From positions 162,182 to 226,181 of the forward strand of contig JAGXGE010000011.1 in assembly GCA_024637015.1 (NCBI GenBank): a DNA stretch of 64,000 nucleotides. Direction: 5' to 3'. Positions 1 through 8,640 of the stretch are shown piece after piece; positions within the stretch are counted from its first letter, which is position 1, and every line of letters begins with the position of its first letter. The translations under genes and the position numbers were made by a program. The DNA comes from Aequorivita sp. (lineage in GTDB: Bacteria > Bacteroidota > Bacteroidia > Flavobacteriales > Flavobacteriaceae). The notes below the pieces were generated by a model that did not search any database, was not told where the DNA came from, and saw only the letters and a list, made by a program, of their open reading frames with translations.

Positions 1-49
1 TTGGATCTAATTACTTGCTTTATTCCATTTATATAGCTGGATTTTTAAT

Positions 50-850
50 ATGCTTACGGAAAAAGGACCCTTACTCCCTCAGGAAAAACTTTTAATAGTA
101 TACTTTATTGCAGTTCTGCTGTTCTTGACAATTTTTGCTATTGTTTTTGTTATAGCTTTTCAAAGACGAAAAAATAAATTTCTTAAAGAGCGCTATATGG
201 CAGAGCAACGCTACCAGAGCGAACTTTCAGCTTCACAAATAGAAATTCAGGAACAAACGCTTAAAAACATTGCTTGGGAACTTCACGATAATGTGGGCCA
301 GTTGCTTTCCGTGGCCAACATTCAATTGAATGTTTTAATGAACTCTATCCCTGAATCTTTTTATGTCCAAATAAATGAAACTAAAGGTATCTTGCAAGAA
401 ACGGTGCAGGAAATTCGTTCGCTTTCAAAAGTACTCAATAACGATGTGGTTCTTAAAAATGGATTAATAGGATCACTACAAGTAGAGCTTGACCGATTTA
501 AACGATTGGGTTATTTGGACCCTTCATTAAGTATAACGGGAGACATAATACCAATAAACAGCCCGAGTGAAATTATTATTTTCCGAATTCTTCAAGAATT
601 TCTATCAAACGTGGTTAAGCATGCAAGAGCTTCAAAATTATTCGTACATTTAGATTATAAAGAAAATTCATTGGATATATCAGTAATTGATGACGGTGTC
701 GGTTTTGATGCTTCTATAAAAACAGACGGCTCGGGAATGGAAACTATGAGCAGCCGGGCCGCACTTTTAAATGCAGATTTTTCAATTGTTTCGGAAACAG
801 GAAAAGGCACCCAATTATTTTTAAGTTACCCATATAAAAATACACAATGA
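50..850 (+). CDS. NarL-type sensor histidine kinase
   Basis: Membrane-bound sensor kinase that should phosphorylate the response regulator encoded immediately downstream. One transmembrane segment spans about residues 14-38, followed by a basic stretch and a short coiled coil. A HisKA_3 dimerisation domain carries the phosphoacceptor His79 in the motif ELHDNVGQLL. A HATPase_c domain follows, with the N-box region (LQEFLSNVVKHA) and the glycine-rich DDGVGFD and GSGMETM motifs. There is no large periplasmic sensor domain, so the signal is not evident. The stop codon overlaps the start of the next gene (ATGA), which indicates translational coupling. The family is clear, but the stimulus cannot be deduced. 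Confidence 0.93.
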   Translation: MLTEKGPLLPQEKLLIVYFIAVLLFLTIFAIVFVIAFQRRKNKFLKERYMAEQRYQSELSASQIEIQEQTLKNIAWELHDNVGQLLSVANIQLNVLMNSIPESFYVQINETKGILQETVQEIRSLSKVLNNDVVLKNGLIGSLQVELDRFKRLGYLDPSLSITGDIIPINSPSEIIIFRILQEFLSNVVKHARASKLFVHLDYKENSLDISVIDDGVGFDASIKTDGSGMETMSSRAALLNADFSIVSETGKGTQLFLSYPYKNTQ

Positions 851-1500
851 ACAAAGAAGGCAAACATACTGTCGCAGTAGTTGATGATCACTCCCTTTTT
901 GCAGGTTCATTGGAAAAACTCATTAATTCTTTTCCAAACTTCAAGGTTCTTTTTCACGCAAAAAACGGTTTGGAGCTGAAAGACCTTATTAATGAAGGAG
1001 AAAAGTTGCCAGATATAATTTTGCTGGATATAAATATGCCCATAATGAACGGGTTTGAAACGGCTGAATGGATTATGGAAAACCATCCGAAAATAAAAAT
1101 TCTAGCCCTTTCTATGGAAGATGATGAGCAAACAATTCTTAAAATGCTTCGCAAAGGTGCAAAAGGATACTTACTGAAAGATATTCATCCAGAAATTTTG
1201 AACACTGCATTGAATGAATTAATAGAAAAAGGATTCTATCATTCAGAGAAAGTTTCTGAAACATTATTACATTCTATAAGCCCTAATGAAGAAGGAATAA
1301 TTATGGATTTTAAGGAAAATGAACTCATCTTTCTCCAGTTGGCTTGTTCGGAAATGACCTATAAAGAAATAGCAGATGTAATGGACTTAAGCCCCAAAAC
1401 CATTGATGGTTATCGGCAAGATCTATTTAAGCGGCTCAAAATAAAAAATAGGGTAGGGTTGGTAATCTTTGCACTAAAGAAAAATTTAATAAAAATTTAA
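847..1500 (+). CDS. NarL/LuxR-family response regulator
   Basis: DNA-binding response regulator, partner of the overlapping upstream kinase (4-nt overlap). The receiver domain has the acidic pair Asp13-Asp14, the phosphoacceptor Asp61 in LLDINMP, the conserved Ser of ILALS, and Lys in GYLLKD. The C-terminal LuxR-type helix-turn-helix reads EMTYKEIADVMDLSPKTIDG. Its length of 217 residues is typical. It converges tail to tail with the pseudouridine synthase gene, and the two stop codons overlap. The target genes are unknown; the neighbours do not suggest an obvious regulon. Confidence 0.94.
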   Translation: MNKEGKHTVAVVDDHSLFAGSLEKLINSFPNFKVLFHAKNGLELKDLINEGEKLPDIILLDINMPIMNGFETAEWIMENHPKIKILALSMEDDEQTILKMLRKGAKGYLLKDIHPEILNTALNELIEKGFYHSEKVSETLLHSISPNEEGIIMDFKENELIFLQLACSEMTYKEIADVMDLSPKTIDGYRQDLFKRLKIKNRVGLVIFALKKNLIKI

Positions 1501-2153
1501 GTGCAAGCATTCCAAATCGAATCGTCGGGTGTGGGCGCTTCAATAACAATTTCTTCTTTTTGGACTGGATGTGTTAACTTCAGCTTTTTTGAGTGAAGGT
1601 GAATGCTTCCGTCTGCATTGCTTCTATCAAAGCCATATTTCAAATCGCCTTTTATGGAACAGCCAATGGCCGAGAGTTGTGAACGGATTTGATGATGCCT
1701 ACCTGTTTCCAGAACAATCTCCAGTAAATAATAATTGTCCAGTTTTTTCAGAAGTTTATAATGGAGTACTGCTTTTTTACTGTCCGGCACTTCTTTTATG
1801 TGGGCGTAGGATTTGTTTTGCTTTGGGTTTCTTTTTAAATAATGTGTCAGCGTATCTTCGGTTTCTGGCGGAGCATTTTTGACGATTGCCCAATATATCT
1901 TTTCCGTTTCCCTTTCGGAAAACATTTTGTTCAGACGTGCTAAGGCTTTTGAAGTCCTTGCAAAAACCACAACCCCACTCGTGGGGCGATCTAATCTATG
2001 AACTACGCCAAGAAATACAGCGCCGGGTTTGTTATACTTTTCGGCTATGTATTCTTTTACAACTTCGGAAAGGGGGGCATCGCCAGTTTTGTCACCCTGC
2101 ACAATATCGCCCGGTCGTTTGTTAACAACAATCAGGTGATTGTCTTCAAACAA
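1497..2153 (-). CDS. RluA-family 23S rRNA pseudouridine synthase
   Basis: Converts uridine to pseudouridine in structured RNA. The catalytic motif HRLDRPTSG holds the aspartate nucleophile (about residue 55 from this start), and downstream TGRHHQIRSQL is typical of the RluA/RluC/RluD group. No S4 domain is present. The start is uncertain. The TTG at 2153 gives MFEDNHLIVV, but the frame stays open upstream to a TAA at 2223 and encodes HSTKDNLQVLFEDNHL, which resembles the usual N-terminus of flavobacterial homologues. No ATG/GTG lies in that extension; an ATA at 2183 sits where an initiator would be expected. The true start is therefore a rare codon, or it has been lost by mutation. Confidence 0.88.
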   Translation of the reverse strand: MFEDNHLIVVNKRPGDIVQGDKTGDAPLSEVVKEYIAEKYNKPGAVFLGVVHRLDRPTSGVVVFARTSKALARLNKMFSERETEKIYWAIVKNAPPETEDTLTHYLKRNPKQNKSYAHIKEVPDSKKAVLHYKLLKKLDNYYLLEIVLETGRHHQIRSQLSAIGCSIKGDLKYGFDRSNADGSIHLHSKKLKLTHPVQKEEIVIEAPTPDDSIWNACT

Positions 2154-2226
2154 AACCTGAAGGTTGTCTTTGGTGCTATGTATACTGGATTTCTGGATTT
2201 TTAGATTGTTGGGTTTGTTGGATTAC

Positions 2227-2262
2227 TAGATTGTTGGATAATTCTAAAAATCCAACAATCTA
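2227..2262. repeat. 13-bp perfect inverted repeat between panB and the rluA-type gene
   Basis: Arms 2227-2239 and 2250-2262 are exact reverse complements (TAGATTGTTGGAT / ATCCAACAATCTA) around a 10-nt loop. Partial direct copies of the same word lie at 2201-2223. The hairpin starts 5 nt after the panB stop codon. No run of U follows on the minus-strand transcript, so it is not a classical intrinsic terminator. It could be an mRNA 3'-end stabiliser or processing site. Confidence 0.8.
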
Positions 2263-2267
2263 ATTAT

Positions 2268-3086
2268 CTAATACTGTTCGTTATCGTTCGGAAAATCACC
2301 GCTTTTCACATCGGCACTGTACTGGCTGAAAGCATTTTTCATTTCAGTATATAGATCCAGATATCTCCGCAGAAAACGCGGATTGAACTCGTGCGTCATT
2401 CCAAGCATATCATGTGTTACCAAAACTTGTCCGTCCACATCATTTCCTGCACCAATACCAATTACGGGAATGCTTATTCTTTCAGCAACTTCTTTAGCCA
2501 ACTTAGCCGGAACCTTCTCCAAAACAACTGCAAAACAACCCGTTTTTTCCAGTAAAATGGCATCTTCAAGCAATTTTTCGGCTTCTTCTTCCTCTTTGGC
2601 GCGTACTGTGTATGTTCCAAATTTATAAATGGATTGCGGCGTCAAGCCTAAATGGCCCATTACGGGGATTCCAGCATTCAAAATTCGCTTTATGGATTCT
2701 TTTATTTCTTTTCCGCCTTCAAGCTTCACGGCATGTCCGCCACTTTCTTTCATAATTCTAATGGCTGACCGAAGTGCTTCTTTTGGATCACTTTGGTAAC
2801 TTCCGAAAGGCAAATCCACAACAACTAAACTCCTTTCTATGGCGCGAACTACAGAGGCTGCATGATAAATCATCTGATCTAGCGTGATGGGCAAAGTGGT
2901 TTCGTGCCCAGCCATTACATTACTGGCAGAATCACCCACTAGAATAACGTCTATTCCAGCGCTGTCCACAATTTTCGCCATCGTAAAATCATAAGCAGTG
3001 AGCATGGAAATTTTTTCGCCTTTCTTTTTCATATCCACCAAAGTTTTAGTGGTGATACGCTTGTATTCTTTTTTGGCTGTTGACAT
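2268..3086 (-). CDS. panB: 3-methyl-2-oxobutanoate hydroxymethyltransferase
   Basis: First committed step of pantothenate (coenzyme A precursor) synthesis: transfers a hydroxymethyl group from 5,10-methylene-tetrahydrofolate to 2-oxoisovalerate. The 272-residue protein matches the family along its whole length: [30 protein letters not shown] near the N-terminus (Asp metal ligand in VGDS), [10 protein letters not shown], and [21 protein letters not shown] near the C-terminus. The ATG at 3086 is supported by the usual N-terminal length. panC and panD are not in the window. It is transcribed away from the NTF2-like gene at 3156. Confidence 0.96.
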   Translation of the reverse strand: MSTAKKEYKRITTKTLVDMKKKGEKISMLTAYDFTMAKIVDSAGIDVILVGDSASNVMAGHETTLPITLDQMIYHAASVVRAIERSLVVVDLPFGSYQSDPKEALRSAIRIMKESGGHAVKLEGGKEIKESIKRILNAGIPVMGHLGLTPQSIYKFGTYTVRAKEEEEAEKLLEDAILLEKTGCFAVVLEKVPAKLAKEVAERISIPVIGIGAGNDVDGQVLVTHDMLGMTHEFNPRFLRRYLDLYTEMKNAFSQYSADVKSGDFPNDNEQY

Positions 3087-3123
3087 ATTTTTTTAAAATA
3101 AATATATTAAAGTGTAAAAATAC

Positions 3124-3131
3124 TACTTTTG
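3124..3131 (+). promoter_or_regulatory. Putative -7 box TACTTTTG
   Basis: Matches the Bacteroidota TAnnTTTG promoter element and lies 24 nt before the ATG of the NTF2-like gene at 3156. No convincing TTG -33 element was seen at the usual spacing. Confidence 0.4.
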
Positions 3132-3155
3132 ATTACTAACACTTAAAATTTTATT

Positions 3156-3620
3156 ATGAAATCCACACTGTTACTTTTTTTAGCATTAATAAGTGCCGTC
3201 TGTTTTTCCCAAGAATCACTCTCCACGGCAAATGGAAAAATAATTATTGACATTTTCATGAATGGTTATAAAACTGGAGATACTTTAAAAATGAAATCGG
3301 TTATGCATCCAAATATGACGATGCAAAGAGCCTATCTCGATAAAGAACAACAAAATGTGTTGCTTTACACAAACCCAGCTAACTTGTTGAAATATGCTGC
3401 CACCACTGGACAAAACCAAGAGTGGGAGGAAAAACTGACTGATTATGTTGTTAGTAGCGATGGAAACCTAGTCCATGTTTGGACTCCCTACGAATTTTAT
3501 ACAGATGGAAAATTCAGTCACTGTGGCGCAAATTCTTTTACCCTAGTATATACTGATGACAGCTGGAAAATTTTGAACCTGATAGATTCCATACGTATTG
3601 GAAGTTGTCATAAAGAATAA
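3156..3620 (+). CDS. Secreted NTF2-like (putative lumazine-binding-like) protein
   Basis: 154-residue protein with a cleavable signal peptide of about 18 residues (MKSTLLLFLALISAVCFSQ). The mature part resembles the small cone-shaped NTF2/SnoaL fold labelled lumazine-binding-like in Bacteroidota: an N-terminal helix (IIDIFMNGYKTGDTLKMKSVMHPNM), then beta strands ending DSWKILNLIDSIRIG. Such proteins often bind small ligands, but no function is assigned and no catalytic residues are evident. It stands alone between divergent panB and convergent L-serine ammonia-lyase, with a -7-like box upstream. Confidence 0.8.
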   Translation: MKSTLLLFLALISAVCFSQESLSTANGKIIIDIFMNGYKTGDTLKMKSVMHPNMTMQRAYLDKEQQNVLLYTNPANLLKYAATTGQNQEWEEKLTDYVVSSDGNLVHVWTPYEFYTDGKFSHCGANSFTLVYTDDSWKILNLIDSIRIGSCHKE

Positions 3621-3634
3621 TTTTCTCTTTTTGC

Positions 3635-5059
3635 TTAGCAATCACTGATATTTACTTGCACAGCAAGACCGCCTTCGCTAGTTTCTTTATATTTTGAAGT
3701 CATATCTTTTGCTGTTTCCCACATAGTGGCAATTACTTTATCAAGGGGTACTTTTGCTTTTGAAGGATCGCTATCCAAAGCCATTTCACAAGCATTAATG
3801 GCTTTAATAGCACCCATTGCATTGCGTTCTATACAAGGAATTTGCACTAAACCGGCAATGGGATCGCAGGTCAGCCCAAGGTGATGTTCCATAGCAATTT
3901 CACTGGCCATTAAACATTGTTCAGGTGTTCCACCCATCAATTCGCAAAGTGCTCCAGCGGCCATAGAGGATGAAACCCCGATCTCTGCTTGGCAACCGCC
4001 CATAGCAGCAGAAATAGTAGAACCTTTTTTGAAAAGGCTTCCAATTTCTCCTGCAACTAAAAGAAATTTTTTCACATCATCAAAATTCGCATCATGGTTT
4101 TCAATTACCATATAATACATCATAACGGCAGGAATTACGCCTGCGCTCCCATTAGTAGGTGCAGTAACCACACGTCCCAATGAAGCGTTTACTTCGTTCA
4201 CGGCGAGGGCAAAACAAGAAACCCATTTCAAAATTTGACGGAATTTTACTTCGGTGTTTCTAATGGCACCAATCCACTCTATAGCGTTGCTGTATTTTGT
4301 GTCGCCAATTAGGTTCTTGTTCATCTCGAATGCACGGCGGGTAACATTCAATCCGCCGGGCAATGTTCCTTCAGTGTGAGCACCAACGTACATTGAGTCC
4401 AGCATCACGTCCCAAATTTTCTTTAAACCGTCATTTATTTCAATCTCGCTCCTGAGTGATTTTTCGTTTTCGAAAACTATTTCTGAAATGGATTTTCCTT
4501 CACTTTTACAATAGGCTAACAATTCCACACCATTTTGGATTTGGAAAGGAAACTTTGCAAATTTTGCCATTTTAATTTTTCTGCGCTTTCGTTCCTTTTT
4601 CACTGTAAAACCACCGCCGATGGAATAGAACGATGAAGACTTTTTGGAACCATCTTTTAAAGTAGCCCTAAACGTCATTCCGTTTGGGTGAAATTCCAAA
4701 AATTTGCGATTGAAGATAATATTTTGCTTTGGAAAAAAGGGAACTTCCAATTCGCCGTTTAATTTCAATTTATTTTTAGAATTTATAAAATCAATCTCCC
4801 GTTCAATGTTTTCAATAGGGTAGGTAACTGGATCAAAACCCGAGAGTCCCAACATCACCGCAATATCTGTGGCGTGGCCTTTTCCAGTAAGCGATAATGA
4901 ACCGTAAAGATCCACTGAAATTCCTACTACTTCCTCAAACTGGTTTTTCTCTTTCAGTTCACCAATCCATCGCAACGCAGCGCGCCATGGCCCCAATGTA
5001 TGGGAGCTAGATGGTCCAACTCCTATTTTTAACATGTCGAAAACACTGATACTTTCCAT
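3635..5059 (-). CDS. sdaA: L-serine ammonia-lyase, single-chain iron-sulfur type
   Basis: Deaminates L-serine to pyruvate and ammonia using a [4Fe-4S] cluster. The 474-residue chain has the beta (small) domain first ([12 protein letters not shown]) and the alpha domain after it, as in E. coli SdaA. Conserved cysteines occur in the expected contexts: [34 protein letters not shown] and the later INACEMA. The ATG at 5059 gives the standard N-terminus [21 protein letters not shown]. Its stop lies 14 nt from the convergent NTF2-like gene. Confidence 0.95.
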   Translation of the reverse strand: MESISVFDMLKIGVGPSSSHTLGPWRAALRWIGELKEKNQFEEVVGISVDLYGSLSLTGKGHATDIAVMLGLSGFDPVTYPIENIEREIDFINSKNKLKLNGELEVPFFPKQNIIFNRKFLEFHPNGMTFRATLKDGSKKSSSFYSIGGGFTVKKERKRRKIKMAKFAKFPFQIQNGVELLAYCKSEGKSISEIVFENEKSLRSEIEINDGLKKIWDVMLDSMYVGAHTEGTLPGGLNVTRRAFEMNKNLIGDTKYSNAIEWIGAIRNTEVKFRQILKWVSCFALAVNEVNASLGRVVTAPTNGSAGVIPAVMMYYMVIENHDANFDDVKKFLLVAGEIGSLFKKGSTISAAMGGCQAEIGVSSSMAAGALCELMGGTPEQCLMASEIAMEHHLGLTCDPIAGLVQIPCIERNAMGAIKAINACEMALDSDPSKAKVPLDKVIATMWETAKDMTSKYKETSEGGLAVQVNISDC

Positions 5060-5152
5060 AAATTCAATCTTGATTCAAACCTAAGAAATTTTAAGATAAC
5101 TGCTAAGTGGAAAGTTATTAATTGTTCATAATAATTATTGGAAATAATCCAT

Positions 5153-5175
5153 AAAATAGGAAATATTCCTATTTT
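5153..5175. promoter_or_regulatory. 10-bp palindrome, candidate operator of the umuDC-like pair
   Basis: Perfect inverted repeat AAAATAGGAA / TTCCTATTTT with a 3-nt spacer. It overlaps a TAnnTTTG box (TATTTTTG at 5170-5177) that ends 4 nt before the umuD-like ATG. Its size, symmetry and overlap with a promoter are what a repressor operator would look like; which repressor binds is unknown. Confidence 0.6.
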
Positions 5176-5181
5176 TGAGCT

Positions 5182-5550
5182 ATGGAAATCTTCACTTCAG
5201 GAAAACTCACAAAAGTAAAAAGCAGACACGAGCCTGGCGTTTCAAAGCAAACTGGTTTTGCAAGCCCCGCCACACATTATTTAGAGCCCACTATAGATTT
5301 GAACCAAGAATTAGTGATTAATCGCGACGCTACTTTTTTTGTGCGGGTTGATGGAGACATTTTTAAAGAACACAATATTCTCAACAAAGATGTTTTGATT
5401 ATTGATCGTTCCTTATCCAGAAATTTTGATGATTTGGCATTGGTAATTCAAGATGGTGAATTTAAAATAAAGCATATTCCTTTTGGCTTTTCCGAAGAAG
5501 AATTCACCGTTTGGGGAATTATTACGTATATAATCCATTACGCGCGATGA
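5182..5550 (+). CDS. UmuD-like protein lacking the catalytic serine
   Basis: 122-residue homologue of UmuD/LexA-type S24 peptidases, encoded just ahead of a UmuC polymerase. The usual order of motifs is kept: GFASPATHYLE, the TFFVRVDGD strand, VLIIDRSL, and DGEFKIKHI. Aligned with E. coli UmuD, the positions correspond directly: the Cys24-Gly25 cleavage site is Thr24-Gly25, the general base Lys97 is present, but nucleophile Ser60 is Ile60 and the next Met is Phe (GDIF instead of GDSM). The protein should therefore not self-cleave, although it may still bind the polymerase. Its stop codon overlaps the polymerase start (ATGA). Confidence 0.88.
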   Translation: MEIFTSGKLTKVKSRHEPGVSKQTGFASPATHYLEPTIDLNQELVINRDATFFVRVDGDIFKEHNILNKDVLIIDRSLSRNFDDLALVIQDGEFKIKHIPFGFSEEEFTVWGIITYIIHYAR

Positions 5551-6821
5551 TTGCATTGGTAGATTGCAATAGTTTTTACGCCTGCTGCGAGCAGGTTTTT
5601 AGGCCTGATCTTTTGGGAAAACCCGTAGTGGTGCTCAGTAATAATGACGGCTGCGTGATTGCCGTCAACAAAGAAGCTAAAGCTATTACGGCCATCCCAA
5701 TGTTTGAACCAGTTTTTAAAATTAAAGACCAATTGATTGCAAACAAAGTGAACTTTTTTTCTTCAAATTATACGCTCTATGGCGAAATGTCGCAACGGAT
5801 GATGAATATTCTCGGAACCTTTTCCCCAAATATTGAAGTATATAGTATTGACGAAGCTTTTGCAGATTTGTCAGGGATGAAAAATGTTTCTTTGAGAGAA
5901 TACGGGCATTTAATCAAAGACACCATTTTCAAAAACACAGGATTACCAGTGGGCGTAGGGATTGCACCGACAAAAGGATTGGCAAAGCTGGCCAACAAAA
6001 TGTCAAAAAAAATTGCAGATAACAACCACGTTTGTGTGATTGATTCTGAAGAAAAAAGGATTGAGGCATTGAAATGGTGCAAGATAGGTGATGTGTGGGG
6101 TATTGGTAGAAAACACGCCGAGCGGTTGAAAAACATAGAGGTTTATAATGCTTTTCAATTTACCGAAACCTCGCTGAAATGGATTCGAAAAGAAATGACC
6201 GTGGTAGGCGAACGCACCTGGCGCGAGCTGAGAGGCGAACCTTGCAATGAATTTGTAACGCAACCACCGCCCAAAAAAGGGATTGGCACCGCAAAATCCT
6301 TCGGTATCAAACTGCCCGATTTGGAACGTATTGAGGAAGCCTGCGCGTATTACATTAGTGAAGTGAGCGAGGTGCTTCGCGCACAAAAATCATGTGCCAC
6401 CTATGTGCAGGTTTTTATCATTACCAACTATCACAGCAATGTGGATAAGCAATACTCCAACAGCCGCACGGTGACACTGGATATTCCCACAAACGATACT
6501 TTTAAACTTATTTCTGCGGCGCGAAAAGCATTAGTAGAAATTTATAAGCCAGGCTATCGCTACAAAAAAGTAGGAGTGAACCTTACTGGAATTATTCCGC
6601 AGGATTATGTGCAGGGCAATCTGTTTCATCAGCCATCAAAACTGAACAACGAAAAACTGATCAAGACCTTTGACGCCATCAACCGGAAATTTGGAAAGGC
6701 CACCATTTCCTCAGGTTTGGTTGGCACGCGGGTTAGTGAATGGGAACTCATTAAAAAGGAAAGAAGCCCCAGGTATACCACGCAATGGAAAGAACTGCTT
6801 AGAGTAAATGCTAAACGCTAA
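5547..6821 (+). CDS. umuC: Y-family DNA polymerase V catalytic subunit (UmuC)
   Basis: Translesion polymerase. The start at 5547 gives MIALVDCNSFYACCEQVFRPDL, the standard UmuC N-terminus with catalytic Asp5, and overlaps the umuD-like stop; an upstream in-frame start at 5511 would add residues from inside the other gene. The second catalytic site YSIDEAFADL is intact, followed by a helix-hairpin-helix region (WGIGRKHAERLKNI) and a little-finger domain ending in the UmuC-type C-terminus (TISSGLVGTRVSEWE). The length of 424 residues is normal. It forms a two-gene operon with the umuD-like gene, probably damage-inducible. Confidence 0.95.
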   Translation: MIALVDCNSFYACCEQVFRPDLLGKPVVVLSNNDGCVIAVNKEAKAITAIPMFEPVFKIKDQLIANKVNFFSSNYTLYGEMSQRMMNILGTFSPNIEVYSIDEAFADLSGMKNVSLREYGHLIKDTIFKNTGLPVGVGIAPTKGLAKLANKMSKKIADNNHVCVIDSEEKRIEALKWCKIGDVWGIGRKHAERLKNIEVYNAFQFTETSLKWIRKEMTVVGERTWRELRGEPCNEFVTQPPPKKGIGTAKSFGIKLPDLERIEEACAYYISEVSEVLRAQKSCATYVQVFIITNYHSNVDKQYSNSRTVTLDIPTNDTFKLISAARKALVEIYKPGYRYKKVGVNLTGIIPQDYVQGNLFHQPSKLNNEKLIKTFDAINRKFGKATISSGLVGTRVSEWELIKKERSPRYTTQWKELLRVNAKR

Positions 6822-6907
6822 ATTTTTCACAAGAAGACATAATTCTATATGAAACTCAACTTTTCTAATTAATTTACTTCTAATATAAATTTTGAAAAAG
6901 AAATGGC

Positions 6908-7774
6908 ATGAAAATAACATTTATAGGATTGGGAATTATGGGAAGTAGAATGGCTTCACATTTATTGGAAAATGACGTTCATCTCACAGTCTACAACTGA
7001 AGTGAGGAAGCAATGAAACCTTTAAAAGAAAAAGGTGCAAAAACAGTAAATTCAATAAACGAAGCGGTGAAAGATGCAGATGTTGTTTTTAGTATGCTTT
7101 CCACACCAAAAGCGGTAGAAGAAGTGTTTTTCGGAAAGAATGGCGCATTAACTTCGATGAAGAAAGATGCTATTTGGGCTGATTGTTCTACTGTAAATCC
7201 AACATTCAGTTTAAAGGCTTTTGAAGAAGCAAAAAAACAAAACATCAAATTTTTGGATACGCCCGTTTCGGGATCTAAACCACAGGCGGAGGCAGCAGAA
7301 CTGATTTTCTTGGTAGGCGGCGAAAAAAAAGAAGTTGAAATATTGGAACCCTACTTAAATATGATGAGCAAAAAAGTGTTACATATTGGCGGTACAGGAA
7401 AAGGTGCTTCCTTTAAAATGATTGTGAATATGATGTTGGCGCAATCGATGCTTATCTTTTCGGAAGCTACTTTGTTAGGGCAAAAATTGGGAATTGAAAA
7501 GGAATTCCTATTGGAGACAATCCCAAACCTTATTGTTTCAGCACCATTCACAAAGTTTAAAGCGGAAAATATAAAGAAAGATAATTATGATGTTCAATTC
7601 CCTTTGGAATGGATGCTAAAAGATTTGCACTTAGCTTCAATTACTGCCTATGAAAATGGACAACCTTTATATCTTTCCAATCTTGCAAAAGAAATATTTA
7701 CAGAAGCAAACCGAAATGGAATGAGTAGAATGGATTTTTCTGCCATTCATAAATATCTGGAAGAAAAAATGTAA
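6908..7774 (+). pseudogene. 3-hydroxyisobutyrate-dehydrogenase-family oxidoreductase, interrupted by TGA
   Basis: The reading frame starting at the ATG at 6908 encodes a Rossmann N-terminus (MKITFIGLGIMGSRMASHLL), runs to VHLTVYN, and then meets TGA at 6998-7000. It continues in the same frame as SEEAMKPLKEKGAKTV to 7774. In this family the motif is YNRS or YNRT, so TGA replaces an Arg codon, most simply CGA to TGA. The remainder is intact: LDTPVSGSKPQAEAAEL, GGTGKGASFKMIVNMM with the catalytic Lys, and a helical C-terminal domain, 288 codons in total. The downstream ATG at 7013 cannot restore the nucleotide-binding fold. Either a true nonsense mutation or a sequence error. Confidence 0.88.
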
Positions 7775-7777
7775 AAA

Positions 7778-8536
7778 TTATAAAGCTGTACTTGTAATTC
7801 CGCCATCTACAACTAGGTTTTGCCCAGTTATATAAGAAGAGTTATCCATTGCAAGGAAAGCAATTACATTTGCCATTTCTTCGGCTTGAGCAACGCGCCC
7901 GATTGGAGTATGTTTTAAAATGGGGTCTATGCGCTCTTTTTGGCCCAATAATTTTTTTGTAAGAGGTGTTTCAGTAAACCAAGGAGACATGGCATTTACA
8001 CGAATTCCATCTTTTGCCCATTCCGTAGCGAGATTTTTTGTTTGCATAACAAGACCCGCTTTAGACATTCCATAAGGTGATCCGGTTTTGGTGTCTACAA
8101 CAGCAGAGACAGAAGCTACATTTATAATGGATGCATTTCCGGACTTTTTCAGAAATGGATATAATTTTCGACTTAGCATAAATGGGGCAGTCAAGTTGAT
8201 TCCAATTATTTTTTGGTATTCTTCGTCGGAATATTCCACGGCACTTTTTCGAATATTAATTCCGGCATTGTTTACTAGAATATCCAAAGTTCCCCATCGT
8301 TTTTCTACTTCTGAAACAATTGCGTCCCGACCTTCCGCTTCAGAAACATCACTTAAAACCCCAAAGACTTTGTGTCCTTCCTTTTGAAGTTCTTTTTCAA
8401 TAGCAGTAATTTCTTCTTTATTTCGAGATGTGAATATTACTTCTGCACCCAAAGCTAAAAATTCCATTAACGTAGCTTTTCCTATTCCTTTTGTACCACC
8501 TGTAATTACAGCTTTTTTATTTTTTAAATTCCACAT
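7778..8536 (-). CDS. Short-chain dehydrogenase/reductase (SDR)
   Basis: NAD(P)-dependent classical SDR of 252 residues. It has the cofactor motif TGGTKGIG (12-19), NNAG (89-92), and the active-site Ser142, Tyr155 and Lys159 (YGMSK). The C-terminus [18 protein letters not shown] segment is typical. The sequence [15 protein letters not shown] resembles tropinone-reductase-like or gluconate-dehydrogenase-like SDRs, but the substrate cannot be told. It converges with the broken dehydrogenase gene with a gap of 3 nt. Confidence 0.93.
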   Translation of the reverse strand: MWNLKNKKAVITGGTKGIGKATLMEFLALGAEVIFTSRNKEEITAIEKELQKEGHKVFGVLSDVSEAEGRDAIVSEVEKRWGTLDILVNNAGINIRKSAVEYSDEEYQKIIGINLTAPFMLSRKLYPFLKKSGNASIINVASVSAVVDTKTGSPYGMSKAGLVMQTKNLATEWAKDGIRVNAMSPWFTETPLTKKLLGQKERIDPILKHTPIGRVAQAEEMANVIAFLAMDNSSYITGQNLVVDGGITSTAL

Positions 8537-8640
8537 AGTTCTGAAAATATTCTAAACTTCAAACCCCAAAAAAGAATTTGGAATTTGCCATTTTATTGAT
8601 AAATAAGTATTTCAACTGTTCTTAATGTAATATCCATTCT

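Noticed and set aside
5511..5546. Upstream start for UmuC adding 12 residues
   Set aside because: The added residues come from the umuD-like coding region, and the UmuC family begins at MIALVDCNSFYA.
5182..6821. umuDC pair as part of a prophage or plasmid remnant
   Set aside because: No integrase, phage structural or replication genes nearby; both flanks are chromosomal metabolic genes.
6998..7000. TGA as selenocysteine or reassigned codon
   Set aside because: The family has Arg, not Cys, at this place, no SECIS-like hairpin was seen, and TGA ends other genes in the window normally (for example the HK and umuD-like ATGA overlaps).
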